Assembly (NCBI GenBank): GCA_017439585.1
Contig: JAFSIV010000004.1
Location: forward strand, 220,242-284,241
Direction of reading: 5' to 3'
DNA: 64,000 nt
Origin: Clostridia bacterium
Lineage (GTDB): Bacteria > Bacillota > Clostridia > Oscillospirales > Acutalibacteraceae
This document shows positions 27,301 through 36,127 of this stretch, piece after piece. The translations under genes and the position numbers were made by a program. Positions within the stretch are counted from its first letter, which is position 1, and each line of letters begins with the position of its first letter. Under the pieces are notes generated by a model that was given only the letters and a program-made list of their open reading frames with translations, was not told the DNA's origin and did not search any database.

Positions 27301-28906
27301 TGCTTTAAACGGTGGTGGACAGTTAAATACACCGGTTACAATTAAGGATTATCTTACCGATGATAATTATTTAATAAATAATACTATCAGAGGTTATCGC
27401 AGTTGGAAAATTGACGGCGATAAGAGCAATTGGGATTATGCTGTAGGCGGTATAGCACAAAAATCAACAACAGGAAAGCATACTATGTATGAAAATAATG
27501 TACTTACTGATTTCAGAGCAGAAGGTACTATTGTGTTGGGCAAGGGCAAAGGCTTTGCAGGTATGTTTATCCGTGGAAACAAAAAGAACTTCTCAGAGAA
27601 AAACGGTTATGTAATTAAACTTAATGACAGCGGAGAACTTTCACTTTGCAAAAACAATACTGTAATAGATAGCGTGAAGATTGACAACATACCCAAAACA
27701 GGTCTTCGTGTTGTAGTTGAAGCGGTAGATGATAAGATAATTGTATTCGCAGGTAATCCGTTAAAATTAGTCTTTAATGTAAGCAATGTAACCGAAAAAG
27801 AGGGATATTTCGGCTATTATACAAGCAATAAGGCAGTAACCTTTACAAACTATGCTTTATATAGGCTTGATGTAAATTATGCTGAAAGAGGGGACTCTTA
27901 TTTAGGTAGTCAGTGGTCTTACAATGCAGGTTATATTTCTGTGACAGCAGGTGAAACCGAGTATGTATCACTTTCTCGCAAGGGTAACGGTTTTACAGAT
28001 GCTGCGGCATTTGTTCAAATTCATGCCGAGGAAAATGTAATGGATACCGAAGAAAAGCAGGTCGACAGTTATGCGGGTCTGGCTTTTGCGGGTGATGAAG
28101 GTATAACAATCGACGAAAAGGGCATTTTCTTCGGTGTAAGCACCGATGGCAAGATTGCTGTTTTTGAAAACGGCGAGAAGAAAGCCGAAGCCAATATCAA
28201 AAACTTTAACAAAAAAGTTAATAACCTTCTTGTCACCGTAAAGGATGGCGTTTACAAAGCCTATGTAAACAATACTTCCGTTGTTGCTATAACCTACGAT
28301 TCTGCTAATTTAAATGGTGGTACAATTTCTCTTGCAGCAAATAATGCAAATGTTAAATTTTCACATTTCTATACAGAAGATTTAAGTGATGTTGATGGCA
28401 TAAATTCTTCGGCCATAAAATTCAAAGCGGCTCGCTATATGGGAAGTGCCAAATTTGTTGAAAATGTTAAGGGTACAACCTACTATATTGCCAAAGTAAA
28501 TCATCCGGCCGGTAAGACAACCATTACAAATGTACCAACCGGTAAATATAAGGATTTTACAGCACAGTTTAGTATGGATTTAGACAATGTTAAAAGCGGA
28601 AGCGCCGGTATAACTTTTGCGGGTGGTTATACAGTTATGGTTTCTACTTCGGGCAGCGTAAGTATTTCTGCACCGCCGGAATGTACTGCAAAAACAATTT
28701 CAATAATAAGTGAAATTGTCGGCTTCTTCAGTACTGACGATATTCCTGTACTAAAACTTAAGCTTATAAAATCTGGCGATAATGTCAAGCTTTATATTGG
28801 CGGTAATTTAGCGCTTGAAGCAGAAATTGAATCTGCTGAGGGTGAAGTCGGTCTTTATTCATCAAATGCCAAGACCGAGTTTACAGCATTCACAATTACT
28901 CCGTAA
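24332..28906 (+). CDS. Membrane-anchored GH13 family enzyme with C-terminal beta-sandwich modules
   Basis: ATG 24332 overlaps the previous stop (ATGA), with AAAGGAGGG upstream. The 1524-residue protein has an N-terminal hydrophobic segment (about 6-27) without a clear cleavage site, probably a signal anchor. An N-terminal beta domain (about 48-165, starting FHDQGYIYMSP) precedes the alpha-amylase-type barrel. GH13 regions: I LDAVASYN (about 288), II GWRFDAQDF (about 375, nucleophile Asp), III YLGEIY (about 412, acid Glu), IV DGHDW (about 474). The catalytic triad is complete, but region I lacks the usual Asn-His. Residues about 660-1524 are several beta-sandwich modules. It should cleave alpha-glucosidic or related bonds at the surface. 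Confidence 0.85.
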   Translation: MKNKVLKITALVLAFVLVIASGSMLAIAIKNRLEEIKLEEALIAERSVDKIKDVFHDQGYIYMSPTEPSVKDTVTIRLSTLKYNVTRAQLVYTSDEGQNFKKIDMKYDGVSEGEYYDLWKAEIPPQGEKYRYFFIIGNESKDEEQFYSVKGVTGYQPGTDLMFTVDPGFTTPDWSKGTYWYAMNIGSFYNGDSTNDAFGYLDDLSPNQDVRGSNYRSFYGGDLKGAMEKIDYIKSLGVKAVYLNPLWPSINTTGYGTTDYYSTNPQFGTEQDLMDFVALCHKNGLKVMLDAVASYNTDMGNWYNSYEIFPLVGASQSENSAFKDIFKFYEYPDVIQKVFSSFTTDFSSEITKKLYYTTKDSLLTRYLDNETYNIDGWRFDAQDFLWGSEGLTFQDIGRDMKKYLKSYGDDILYLGEIYTDDIAEEGIWESLWNNNQCTNFRNLMSGKITDFRDTSMIKVHTHPRPLAESMYTYIDGHDWSRTSNIASKQYQIDTGMIALMTYIGSPAVWYGDDTGSETINGAMDAFNWDESTWKYDNHYLHLALAQLRNDYSSTMKHGVIKWGKVEDTKQFGVYARFDENATCVVALNNKGTTESRAIDVTVFDIKDGTILTDYLTGVEYEVTNGVIDADIIPGGTIFVTGDKVSDYRNEYKVYSDSKTKNSVKYQVSSETRTAITVEGKASIDGKKDSGTYTLTPVFDMFEISAKVNIDKKSSAAITVTDSENIGGELRYSALSDGKNLKIYARTEKNAEAKLICEVKVENGSVVSIVRNQNNEFSVLVEKNGKTELIKKSTIYIPMKQKAYAGFVGVKGSTMFSQISIEKTEMSESAEAFETKNTNVAFSLEGKADINNGVLSVTKKNNAEFSAIMPLDDFTVKTVIKSGAEVSEKGYAGLYVGNLDTDAVFAGVVGKKLVFARIINGQIAVYDDTNVKSDITVQLQKTGNLFSVVYKVGNGAWKQLGTKLLSAYSAGKVGIAAKNAKASFDYITFGDALNGGGQLNTPVTIKDYLTDDNYLINNTIRGYRSWKIDGDKSNWDYAVGGIAQKSTTGKHTMYENNVLTDFRAEGTIVLGKGKGFAGMFIRGNKKNFSEKNGYVIKLNDSGELSLCKNNTVIDSVKIDNIPKTGLRVVVEAVDDKIIVFAGNPLKLVFNVSNVTEKEGYFGYYTSNKAVTFTNYALYRLDVNYAERGDSYLGSQWSYNAGYISVTAGETEYVSLSRKGNGFTDAAAFVQIHAEENVMDTEEKQVDSYAGLAFAGDEGITIDEKGIFFGVSTDGKIAVFENGEKKAEANIKNFNKKVNNLLVTVKDGVYKAYVNNTSVVAITYDSANLNGGTISLAANNANVKFSHFYTEDLSDVDGINSSAIKFKAARYMGSAKFVENVKGTTYYIAKVNHPAGKTTITNVPTGKYKDFTAQFSMDLDNVKSGSAGITFAGGYTVMVSTSGSVSISAPPECTAKTISIISEIVGFFSTDDIPVLKLKLIKSGDNVKLYIGGNLALEAEIESAEGEVGLYSSNAKTEFTAFTITP

Positions 28907-28918
28907 AGATTAGCATTT

Positions 28919-28956
28919 GTTGCCGTTTTGTAAAAAAAGACTTTCAAAACGGCAAC
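28919..28956 (+). other. Intercistronic hairpin between GH13 and binding-protein genes
   Basis: GTTGCCGTTTTG (28919-28930) pairs perfectly with CAAAACGGCAAC (28945-28956). No T-run follows on the plus strand, so it is more likely an mRNA end-protecting or processing hairpin than a full terminator. It would allow different levels of the enzyme and the downstream binding protein. Confidence 0.55.
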
Positions 28957-29008
28957 ACTTGATGACTTTACGTGTAATAAAAAATTTAAGCAAAGAGAGG
29001 ACAAAAAG

Positions 29009-30424
29009 ATGAAACTCAAAAGAATTTTTGCTTTGTTAATGGCAGTATGTATGGTTTTAACATTCTCTGCATGTAGCAAGGAAAAAGAAACTGGCAAGAA
29101 AGAAGTAGGCGGTTTTGAAGTGGTAGACCCCTATACAAATGACGAGGTTGTTGACCTTGATGGGTACGAATTTACAATAGCTTCAGGATGGCTCGAAAAT
29201 GATATGAAAATTAGCGAAGCCGGTCGCATCTTCAAAAAGCGTATTGAAGAGGTTGAAAAGGCATACAACTGTAAAATCAGCATTGTAGATGGTGGCGATA
29301 TTACTACCCAGATACTTGCAGGTGAAAAGGTTGCTGACTGGATTGACACTTATACTTCTAGCGCTTGGAGTTCTATTGCAGGAGAATATTTCAGACCCTA
29401 TGACACCATTGAGGGTATTGATGTTAAAGATAGTCGTTGGAATAAAGGCTATGTTGGTCTTACCCAGTATGAAGGACTTTCTTATGGTGTTAACTTTATG
29501 AAACCTGCTGAAGTACGTGCAGGTGTTTTCTTTAACAAAACCCTTATAAAGAAATATGGTATAAAAGATAATCTATATGATCTTGTACGCGATAAGAAGT
29601 GGAATTTTGATAAACTCCGTGAAATCGCAAAAGCTTGCACAAAGGATACCAACGGCGACGGTAAGACTGATGTTTACGGCATACTCTTCTTCGATGAATA
29701 CAATGCGGGTCAATCCTTTATCAACGCAAACGGTTCTACTTTGGCTAGTGTTGAGGGCGGTAGAGTAATCGAAAATTTAACTGACAAAAAAACCCTTAAC
29801 GCTATGAATTTCCTTTATGATCTTTGTAATGTAGATAAGTCTGTCTATATCAATGATGCATGGCGTTCAGCTGCAACATATGGTTCTTACGCTCCTTCAC
29901 AGACGGACCGTGCAAATATGTTTGTAAACAATAAGGCTGCATTTTATATTGGTGATACTTGGATTTGTAACCAGCTTATCAAACCTATGAATAAGCAGAT
30001 TGAATACGGTTTCTTACCACTTCCCTTAGGTCCTGATGCTACCGAGTACGTTTCACCTTCACACGGCGCACGTAATTTCTTTGTGACAGTAACCAATAAG
30101 GACCTTGACAAGGCAGTACCGATCATGAACGCTTTAGCACTCCCACCCGAAGGTTATGAAGGCGACGCATGGTGGGAAGAAATTATTATGAACGATTATT
30201 TCCAGGATGGAGATACTGATAGCCTTGAAATGTATAAGCTTTGTCTTGAAAATATGACCTATGACCATATTTATACAGATGGAACAAGTGATATGTACGG
30301 TGAATTTGTAACTCAGTGTGTACTTTATCCTTTATACTTCTTACAGGGTAGCGTTTCATCAACATTAAGCTCAATGCAAGGCGTTCCGACAGATAGACTT
30401 GGAGCACTTTTTGGTTTTGAATAA
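29009..30424 (+). CDS. Extracellular solute-binding lipoprotein (family 1)
   Basis: The 471-residue product has a lipoprotein signal with lipobox FSAC (Cys about 22). It has the two-lobed family 1 sugar-binding pattern: DGYEFTIASGWLENDM near the start, ILAGEKVADWIDTY, a calcium-loop-like DTNGDGKTDVYG (about 214-225) and MFVNNKAAFYIGDTW (about 306-320). Its length is normal for oligosaccharide-binding proteins. The gene lies after the surface GH13 enzyme, away from any permease, and probably feeds the permease pair at 14455-16270. It overlaps the acidic lipoprotein gene by one base (TAATG). Confidence 0.9.
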   Translation: MKLKRIFALLMAVCMVLTFSACSKEKETGKKEVGGFEVVDPYTNDEVVDLDGYEFTIASGWLENDMKISEAGRIFKKRIEEVEKAYNCKISIVDGGDITTQILAGEKVADWIDTYTSSAWSSIAGEYFRPYDTIEGIDVKDSRWNKGYVGLTQYEGLSYGVNFMKPAEVRAGVFFNKTLIKKYGIKDNLYDLVRDKKWNFDKLREIAKACTKDTNGDGKTDVYGILFFDEYNAGQSFINANGSTLASVEGGRVIENLTDKKTLNAMNFLYDLCNVDKSVYINDAWRSAATYGSYAPSQTDRANMFVNNKAAFYIGDTWICNQLIKPMNKQIEYGFLPLPLGPDATEYVSPSHGARNFFVTVTNKDLDKAVPIMNALALPPEGYEGDAWWEEIIMNDYFQDGDTDSLEMYKLCLENMTYDHIYTDGTSDMYGEFVTQCVLYPLYFLQGSVSSTLSSMQGVPTDRLGALFGFE

Positions 30425-30819
30425 TGAGCTTTTATAAAATATTTTTTGTAGCCTTAACGGTTATATTTTTGGTTTGCGGTTGTAAGCAAGTCAAAATTGA
30501 TGATCCATTGTCTGATAAATCGTCAACTAACAGTGATTATCAAACTACAGAGGATGAAGTTTCTGCCGACAGAATCGGTGATACTGATGATGAAAATGGG
30601 GAGGCAAAGAATCCAAAGCCATCAACAGACAGTGATTCGGAAAATAAACAGACTTTTTCTGTTCCTGATGATGAAGATGATGAGAACAATCAAGATGACG
30701 TTGGCGATAATGCCAATGGGAATGATGACAAAAATGAGCCCACATCGTCTAACGATTCTGATGATGATTCGTCAGTAGAGTACGAAGATGATTTCGGTTG
30801 GAGTTCTGGCTGGAAATAA
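30424..30819 (+). CDS. Small acidic low-complexity lipoprotein
   Basis: The ATG at 30424 overlaps the previous stop by one base. The 131-residue product has a hydrophobic start with a possible lipobox (VCGC, Cys about 20). The rest is rich in Asp, Glu, Asn and Ser (for example DDEDDENNQDDVGDN) and has no recognisable domain, ending EDDFGWSSGWK. Coupling to the solute-binding protein suggests it is co-produced with it. It might act as a spacer, a cation-binding surface protein or an adaptor. I do not recognise a family. Confidence 0.6.
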   Translation: MSFYKIFFVALTVIFLVCGCKQVKIDDPLSDKSSTNSDYQTTEDEVSADRIGDTDDENGEAKNPKPSTDSDSENKQTFSVPDDEDDENNQDDVGDNANGNDDKNEPTSSNDSDDDSSVEYEDDFGWSSGWK

Positions 30820-30824
30820 ATTTA

Positions 30825-30865
30825 GGGGGCAATAAAACTGAGTAAAAATTTGTTTTATTGCCCCT
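30825..30865 (+). terminator. Terminator-like hairpin after the acidic lipoprotein
   Basis: GGGGCAATAAAAC (to 30838) pairs with GTTTTATTGCCCC (from 30852). The T-tract after it is short (ATTTC), so termination may be partial. It separates the binding-protein transcript from the GH78 gene, which is preceded by a further weak TGTCATT/AATGACA inverted repeat near 30878-30914. Confidence 0.6.
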
Positions 30866-30936
30866 ATTTCTAAAGCAGTGTCATTGGTTTAAACTTTATT
30901 AAGGTAATGACATTGTTTTAGAAGGGAGTACGTTAT

Positions 30937-32868
30937 ATGGAAAACACAAAATGGATATGGGAAAACACAACACCTCAGGCAGATGAGTATGCAGAGTTTT
31001 TGAAGGAATTTAATTATACTGATGGCAAGGCTTTACTCAATATTTCTGCCGACAGTGATTTTGTATGTTTTGTAAACGGAGTTTTTGTTGCCAACGGACA
31101 GTCTCCCGATTATCCTTGGGCTAAGGTATATGACAGCATCGATATTACAAAATATTGTAAAGTGGGAAAAAACAAGCTTTCTATAATAGTGTGGTACTAT
31201 GGAATCAAAGGCACGGCAACCTATTATCCAAGTAAGGCGGGTCTGTGGTTTAATATTACTGATAATAGCGGTATTATTGCTGTGAGCGATGAAGAAACGC
31301 TTTCAAGAATCAGTAATGCTTATATAAATCATAGAAAAAAGATTATAACAGGTCAGGTTGGTCTTTCATTCTGTTATGACGCTAATATGGAGGATTATTG
31401 GATTAATATAGAGGTTGACGGATTTCATAAAAGTGTTTTGTCAGATAATGATTCTGTTCCCGAACTGCGTAGCATTAAAAGACCTGTTTTAAGCAAATGT
31501 GTTACTGCAAAGTTTATTAAAAAAGGCAAGAATAACAGGTTAATATTCGATTTAGGTGCCGAACAAAACGGATATATTACCTTTAAGCTTAATTCACCTA
31601 AAGCACAGAAGCTTATCATCAGCTATGGTGAACATTTGGCTGATGGTAAGGTGCGCCGTATAATTGACAGCAGGGATTTCAGTGTTGAATATATAGCTAA
31701 AAAGGGTGACAACATATATACAAATTACTTTAGAAGACTTGGTTGTCGATATATAGAAATTCAGAGCCTAGAACCGATAAGTGTAGATATGATTGGCATT
31801 ATTCCACGTGGATATCCTGTAAGCATTCAATCGTTTGAAATAAAGGACGAATTAAGAAAGCAAATATATAATACCTCCATTAGAACACTTATACTTTGTA
31901 TGAATGACCATTACGAAGATTGTCCTTGGCGTGAGCAGGCTATGTATGTAATGGATAGCCGCAACCAAATGCTTTGTGGATATATAGGTTTTGGTGAATT
32001 TGAATTTGCAAAAGCAAATCTTAAATTGATGGCACAGGACCGTAGGGAAGACGGTATATTAAATATGACTTTCCCTGCAAAATTTAGCTTGACTATTCCG
32101 TCGTTTTCTCTGCATTATTTTACTGCCGTTGCAGAATATACTAAGTATTCGGGAGACAAGACGCTTGCACGGGAATTATATCCTCGTCTGGAAGTACTGC
32201 TCAAAGCATTTACCGATGAACTAACCGACAATTTCCTTATTCCCGATTTTAAGGGTGAGCAGTATTGGAATTTCTATGAGTGGAGTAAGGATCTTTCAGG
32301 TCATTATAAAAACGAGGAAAAGCGTATAGATTTATCTCTTAACTGCTTGCTTGTAATTGCATTAAAGCGTATGCAGGAGATAAGTCAAATAATAGGTGTA
32401 GATGCTGAATATGGTGCTCTTGCCGATAAGATCAACATAAGCATTAACAAGACTTTTTGGAATAACAGCAAAAAGCTTTACAAAAACAGCGATGCCAAAT
32501 ACCCTCGTTACAGCGAGCTTGGACAGTCGCTTGCCATCCTTTGTGGTGCGGCAGAACTTATTCCCGAAGCGGAAGATATTATAACTGATAGATTAAAGAA
32601 AAAGTTTAATCGACTTATTAAGGCTACATTAAGTATGTCTGCTTTTAAATATGATGCGTTAATTAAGGTGGATAAGAAAAACATTTATTGGGTACTTGAA
32701 CAGCTTGATAAAAATTACAGTTATATGCTAAGTAAGGGCGCTACTTCCTTCTGGGAAACCATTAAGGGCCAAAAAGATTTCGATAAGGCGGGAAGCCTTT
32801 GTCATGGTTGGAGTGCCATACCTGTTTACTATTATCATCTCGCTAAACAGCAGGGAATAGATTTATAA
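30937..32868 (+). CDS. GH78 alpha-L-rhamnosidase-like enzyme, cytoplasmic
   Basis: GAAGGGAG precedes ATG 30937. The 643-residue protein has no signal peptide. N-terminal beta-sandwich domains (about 1-300) include FVNGVFVANG and IFDLGAEQNGYITFKL, typical of GH78. An (alpha/alpha)6 barrel follows with the family motif EDCPWREQ (about 325-332, a general-acid region) and, near the end, FWETIKG (about 605) and SLCHGWSAIPVYYYH (about 620). The family removes terminal alpha-L-rhamnose. It is somewhat shorter than many GH78 enzymes (usually 700-1000). It sits 14 bases before the cytosolic GH13 gene and presumably works on imported oligosaccharides. Confidence 0.85.
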   Translation: MENTKWIWENTTPQADEYAEFLKEFNYTDGKALLNISADSDFVCFVNGVFVANGQSPDYPWAKVYDSIDITKYCKVGKNKLSIIVWYYGIKGTATYYPSKAGLWFNITDNSGIIAVSDEETLSRISNAYINHRKKIITGQVGLSFCYDANMEDYWINIEVDGFHKSVLSDNDSVPELRSIKRPVLSKCVTAKFIKKGKNNRLIFDLGAEQNGYITFKLNSPKAQKLIISYGEHLADGKVRRIIDSRDFSVEYIAKKGDNIYTNYFRRLGCRYIEIQSLEPISVDMIGIIPRGYPVSIQSFEIKDELRKQIYNTSIRTLILCMNDHYEDCPWREQAMYVMDSRNQMLCGYIGFGEFEFAKANLKLMAQDRREDGILNMTFPAKFSLTIPSFSLHYFTAVAEYTKYSGDKTLARELYPRLEVLLKAFTDELTDNFLIPDFKGEQYWNFYEWSKDLSGHYKNEEKRIDLSLNCLLVIALKRMQEISQIIGVDAEYGALADKINISINKTFWNNSKKLYKNSDAKYPRYSELGQSLAILCGAAELIPEAEDIITDRLKKKFNRLIKATLSMSAFKYDALIKVDKKNIYWVLEQLDKNYSYMLSKGATSFWETIKGQKDFDKAGSLCHGWSAIPVYYYHLAKQQGIDL

Positions 32869-32882
32869 AGGAGCAAAAGTAA

Positions 32883-35800
32883 ATGGAAAAAAATATGATA
32901 AAGGACAGATTGTTTCACGACCAAGGATATATTTATTTTTCTCCCTTAGAGCCAAAACTTGGTGAGAGCATTACTGTAAGATTACAGTCTTCAGAAAAGC
33001 TTTTAAAGGCTGAAATCGAGGTTAAAATCCGTAATTCCGAAGAAGACGTTTCGGTTTATCCTATGAGCTATGAGGGCAAGGATAAAATTGAAAACTTTGA
33101 TTTATGGATAGGAAAGTTACCGGCAGAGGAAAGACAGTTTTATTATCGATTTAGGGCTTATTTCGCCGATGGTGATACCTGCTATTATAATGTTCACGGC
33201 GAAACCGAAGAAACCGAGTTTAAGAGTGGATTTTATGTAATTCCGGGTTTTTCTACTCCCGATTGGTCAAAAGGTGCTTTTTGGTATTCTATAATGCCGA
33301 CGACCTTTTATAACGGCAATATACTTAACGATAAAACAGGGCATATACGAGATATTGCAACAGATGCCGGAGATACCCATCCTTTTTTGAGTAAATACGG
33401 TGGTGACCTTGAAGGCATTACCAAAAATCTCGACTATATTAAGGATTTGGGAGTGGATGCGGTTTTTATAAACCCAATATGGCGTTGTGCAGATGCAGGC
33501 GGTTACGGTCCCGATAACTTTGATATGCTTGATACGGCTTACGGTACCGATGCTGAGCTTTGCGAGCTTACCAAAGCGGTTCATGAAAAAGGTCTTAAAA
33601 TTATGCTTGATGCGGTTATTGTATTTTCAACCACACACAGCAATTTTGTTAATCAAGACAACGAATGGCCCGAACCTGGCGCATTTAGTGCTCCTGATAA
33701 TAAATACTGCGATTATTTTTTCTTTAAGCATTGGCCTGATTCTTATCAAAATTATTTTTCATCGGTGGATTTTGACTATTCTAAAAATTGCGCTAAGGAC
33801 TATATGTTCCGCAATGCCGATTCTCATATTCAAAGGTATCTTACAGAACCATATAATATAGATGCTTGGAGATTTGACTCGGCATCACTTTTGTGGGGAC
33901 AGGGTATGACCCCTCACGATGTTTCAAAGGAAATCAAACCGTTTGTTAAAAAATACGGTAAGGATAAGCTTTTCTTGTCGGAATGCTTCTGTAATACCGA
34001 CGAGGGTGTTTGGGAAACTTGTTGGAATATGCATCATTTATTTAACCTTCGTGAATGGATGATGCAAAAGTACGATTTAAAATTCTTCCTTTGGAAAATG
34101 CGCTGGTCTATGAATGAACGTACAAGACCTTTTGCACTTTCTATGTACACCCATTTTGATAATCACGATGTTCCACGTCTTTATCCGATTGTTAAGGATA
34201 AAAACCGCTTAATTGCAGGTATTCTTTGTTATATGACATATATTGGCAGTCCTGTCTTGTTTTACGGTGATGAAGCTGCAAACAAGGATATAAACTTTGG
34301 TCAATACCATAATTTTAATTGGAATACAGCCGAATGGGATGGAGATTACTATCGTTTATATAAGACTCTTTCTTCACTTCGTAAAGCAAAAAATGTTTTT
34401 CATAAGGGCATAGTTCGTGTTGGATATATGGATAATGAAAATGAGATACTCGTTTTTGGTAGGTATGATGATATTGATGCGGTAATTACTGTTTTAAATC
34501 CCACAGAAAATGCGCAAAATGTAACCTTTAAGGTTGACGTATATAACCTTACTGATGGCGAAGTATTAAAGGATATTATTTCAGGAGAGAGCTATACCGT
34601 TAAAAACAGTCAGGTTACTGTATCAGCACAGTCGGGCGGTGCTGTGCTTGTAAAGGACGCAGATAATTTAGCCTCCTTTGCTGAACTTTGTGCCGATAAT
34701 GTACTTCCCGATTTTTCTTTGGAAAATATTGTTCCAAAAGGTGATTGGACATATCGCTTTACAGTAAGCGGTGTTTCTAAGAACGGTTTTACAGGTGTAT
34801 ATGCAGGTGAGGCTGCAGAAAACGCTGTTTTTACAGGTGTAAAGAATTTCGGAGACAAGTTTATACTGTCCTTTGGCAGAAAGGTTAACGGACATTCAGT
34901 AACATATTTTGAAAAGGAGTTAAATGATAAGGCGCTTACAGTTCAGCTACAACGTATAGGAACAAGATATAGCGTTGTTTACTCGACCGAGGATGGTGTT
35001 TGGAGTCTGCTGGGTGATAATCTCTTTGCAAATTATAGCTGCACCGTTTTAGAGCATATTTACGAAAACAGTGATGAGTCAACAGTAACAGAAAAAGGCT
35101 TCAATAACACACCTCTTTGTCCCCATGATTTCGATGGCGATTTTAGTAAATATTTTTCTGTCGGTGATTTGCTTAAAACTGAATTTGTTGGAAATTGTGA
35201 CGATTTTTCCTATATCAATGGTGGTCTTCGTCAGGCAAATCAAGACGGTTTCCATGCGCTTATGTGTAGAAAATCTTTAAGCGAGTATAGAATGAATGTT
35301 GTATTCCGTCCTACCGCTCAAAACGGCGAATTTGGTGCGGTTTTTGGCGCTGATGCCAAGGGCAAAAACGGATACCGATTCGCAATCTGTACAGATGGAA
35401 AATGGAATCTTTATAGGTCAGATAAAGTTTTCGCTGAAGGCAAAATTGATGCACAAGCGGGTGAAAGCATACCATTTGTTATTGATGCTTTTGCAGGAAA
35501 ATTAGTGGTTTACAATGGCTCACCGTTAGCACCAATTTGCCAAATTAAATTAGATGATATTGAAGGCTATATCGGTTACTATACCGATAATACATCGGTG
35601 GACATTTTAAATTACGCTTTTTGTGATTTGTCTCCAACTTTAACTAAACAGTGGATTTACTGGAATGTTGAAGGAAATAAGGCTTCTATGTCAGGTACAG
35701 GTCAAATTAATCTTAAGGGCTGTGCATATACCAATTTTGAAACATCCGTCAATTTTAAACTTAAAGAAATAAGTGAAGAAAATATAGGTCTGTCAGGTGT

Positions 35801-36104
35801 TCTTGTAGGTGCGTATGACGGTTTTTTACCTAATTATGGCGGTTTGTTTTTTGCGGTATCCACAAACGGCGAGTTTTTATTAAAGAGCAGAGACGAAGTT
35901 TTACTTACATTGCCTATTGATAAAAATGCCGAAAGCCATTCGCTCAAAATCAAGGCGAATTGTGGTAATTACAGCTTCTGTGTAGATGGCGGAAATTGGA
36001 ACAACTATTCTTGTGAAGATTTCAAATCGGGTGTGGTTTCACTTTGTGCATTAAGCACTGAGGCTGAGTTTAGCAATTTTATTATCAAATCAAAAGATAT
36101 GTAG
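32883..36104 (+). CDS. Cytosolic GH13 family enzyme with C-terminal beta-sandwich modules
   Basis: AAAGGAGC precedes ATG 32883. The 1073-residue protein starts directly with the beta domain (FHDQGYIYFSPLEP at about 11) and has no signal peptide. GH13 regions: I LDAVIVFS (about 240), II AWRFDSASL (about 327), III LSECF (about 364), IV DNHDVPR (about 425). Nucleophile Asp, acid Glu and stabiliser Asp are present, but the Asn-His of region I is replaced. Residues about 590-1073 hold beta-sandwich modules like those of the surface paralogues. That is odd for an intracellular enzyme. It probably finishes breakdown of imported products. Confidence 0.85.
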   Translation: MEKNMIKDRLFHDQGYIYFSPLEPKLGESITVRLQSSEKLLKAEIEVKIRNSEEDVSVYPMSYEGKDKIENFDLWIGKLPAEERQFYYRFRAYFADGDTCYYNVHGETEETEFKSGFYVIPGFSTPDWSKGAFWYSIMPTTFYNGNILNDKTGHIRDIATDAGDTHPFLSKYGGDLEGITKNLDYIKDLGVDAVFINPIWRCADAGGYGPDNFDMLDTAYGTDAELCELTKAVHEKGLKIMLDAVIVFSTTHSNFVNQDNEWPEPGAFSAPDNKYCDYFFFKHWPDSYQNYFSSVDFDYSKNCAKDYMFRNADSHIQRYLTEPYNIDAWRFDSASLLWGQGMTPHDVSKEIKPFVKKYGKDKLFLSECFCNTDEGVWETCWNMHHLFNLREWMMQKYDLKFFLWKMRWSMNERTRPFALSMYTHFDNHDVPRLYPIVKDKNRLIAGILCYMTYIGSPVLFYGDEAANKDINFGQYHNFNWNTAEWDGDYYRLYKTLSSLRKAKNVFHKGIVRVGYMDNENEILVFGRYDDIDAVITVLNPTENAQNVTFKVDVYNLTDGEVLKDIISGESYTVKNSQVTVSAQSGGAVLVKDADNLASFAELCADNVLPDFSLENIVPKGDWTYRFTVSGVSKNGFTGVYAGEAAENAVFTGVKNFGDKFILSFGRKVNGHSVTYFEKELNDKALTVQLQRIGTRYSVVYSTEDGVWSLLGDNLFANYSCTVLEHIYENSDESTVTEKGFNNTPLCPHDFDGDFSKYFSVGDLLKTEFVGNCDDFSYINGGLRQANQDGFHALMCRKSLSEYRMNVVFRPTAQNGEFGAVFGADAKGKNGYRFAICTDGKWNLYRSDKVFAEGKIDAQAGESIPFVIDAFAGKLVVYNGSPLAPICQIKLDDIEGYIGYYTDNTSVDILNYAFCDLSPTLTKQWIYWNVEGNKASMSGTGQINLKGCAYTNFETSVNFKLKEISEENIGLSGVLVGAYDGFLPNYGGLFFAVSTNGEFLLKSRDEVLLTLPIDKNAESHSLKIKANCGNYSFCVDGGNWNNYSCEDFKSGVVSLCALSTEAEFSNFIIKSKDM

Positions 36105-36127
36105 AAACAAAATGGAGGGTGAATTTA

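Noticed and set aside
30497-30778. Frame of 93 codons rich in Met and Asp-codon shadows
   Set aside because: It lies wholly inside the acidic lipoprotein gene in another frame and results from its repeated GAT/GAA codons.
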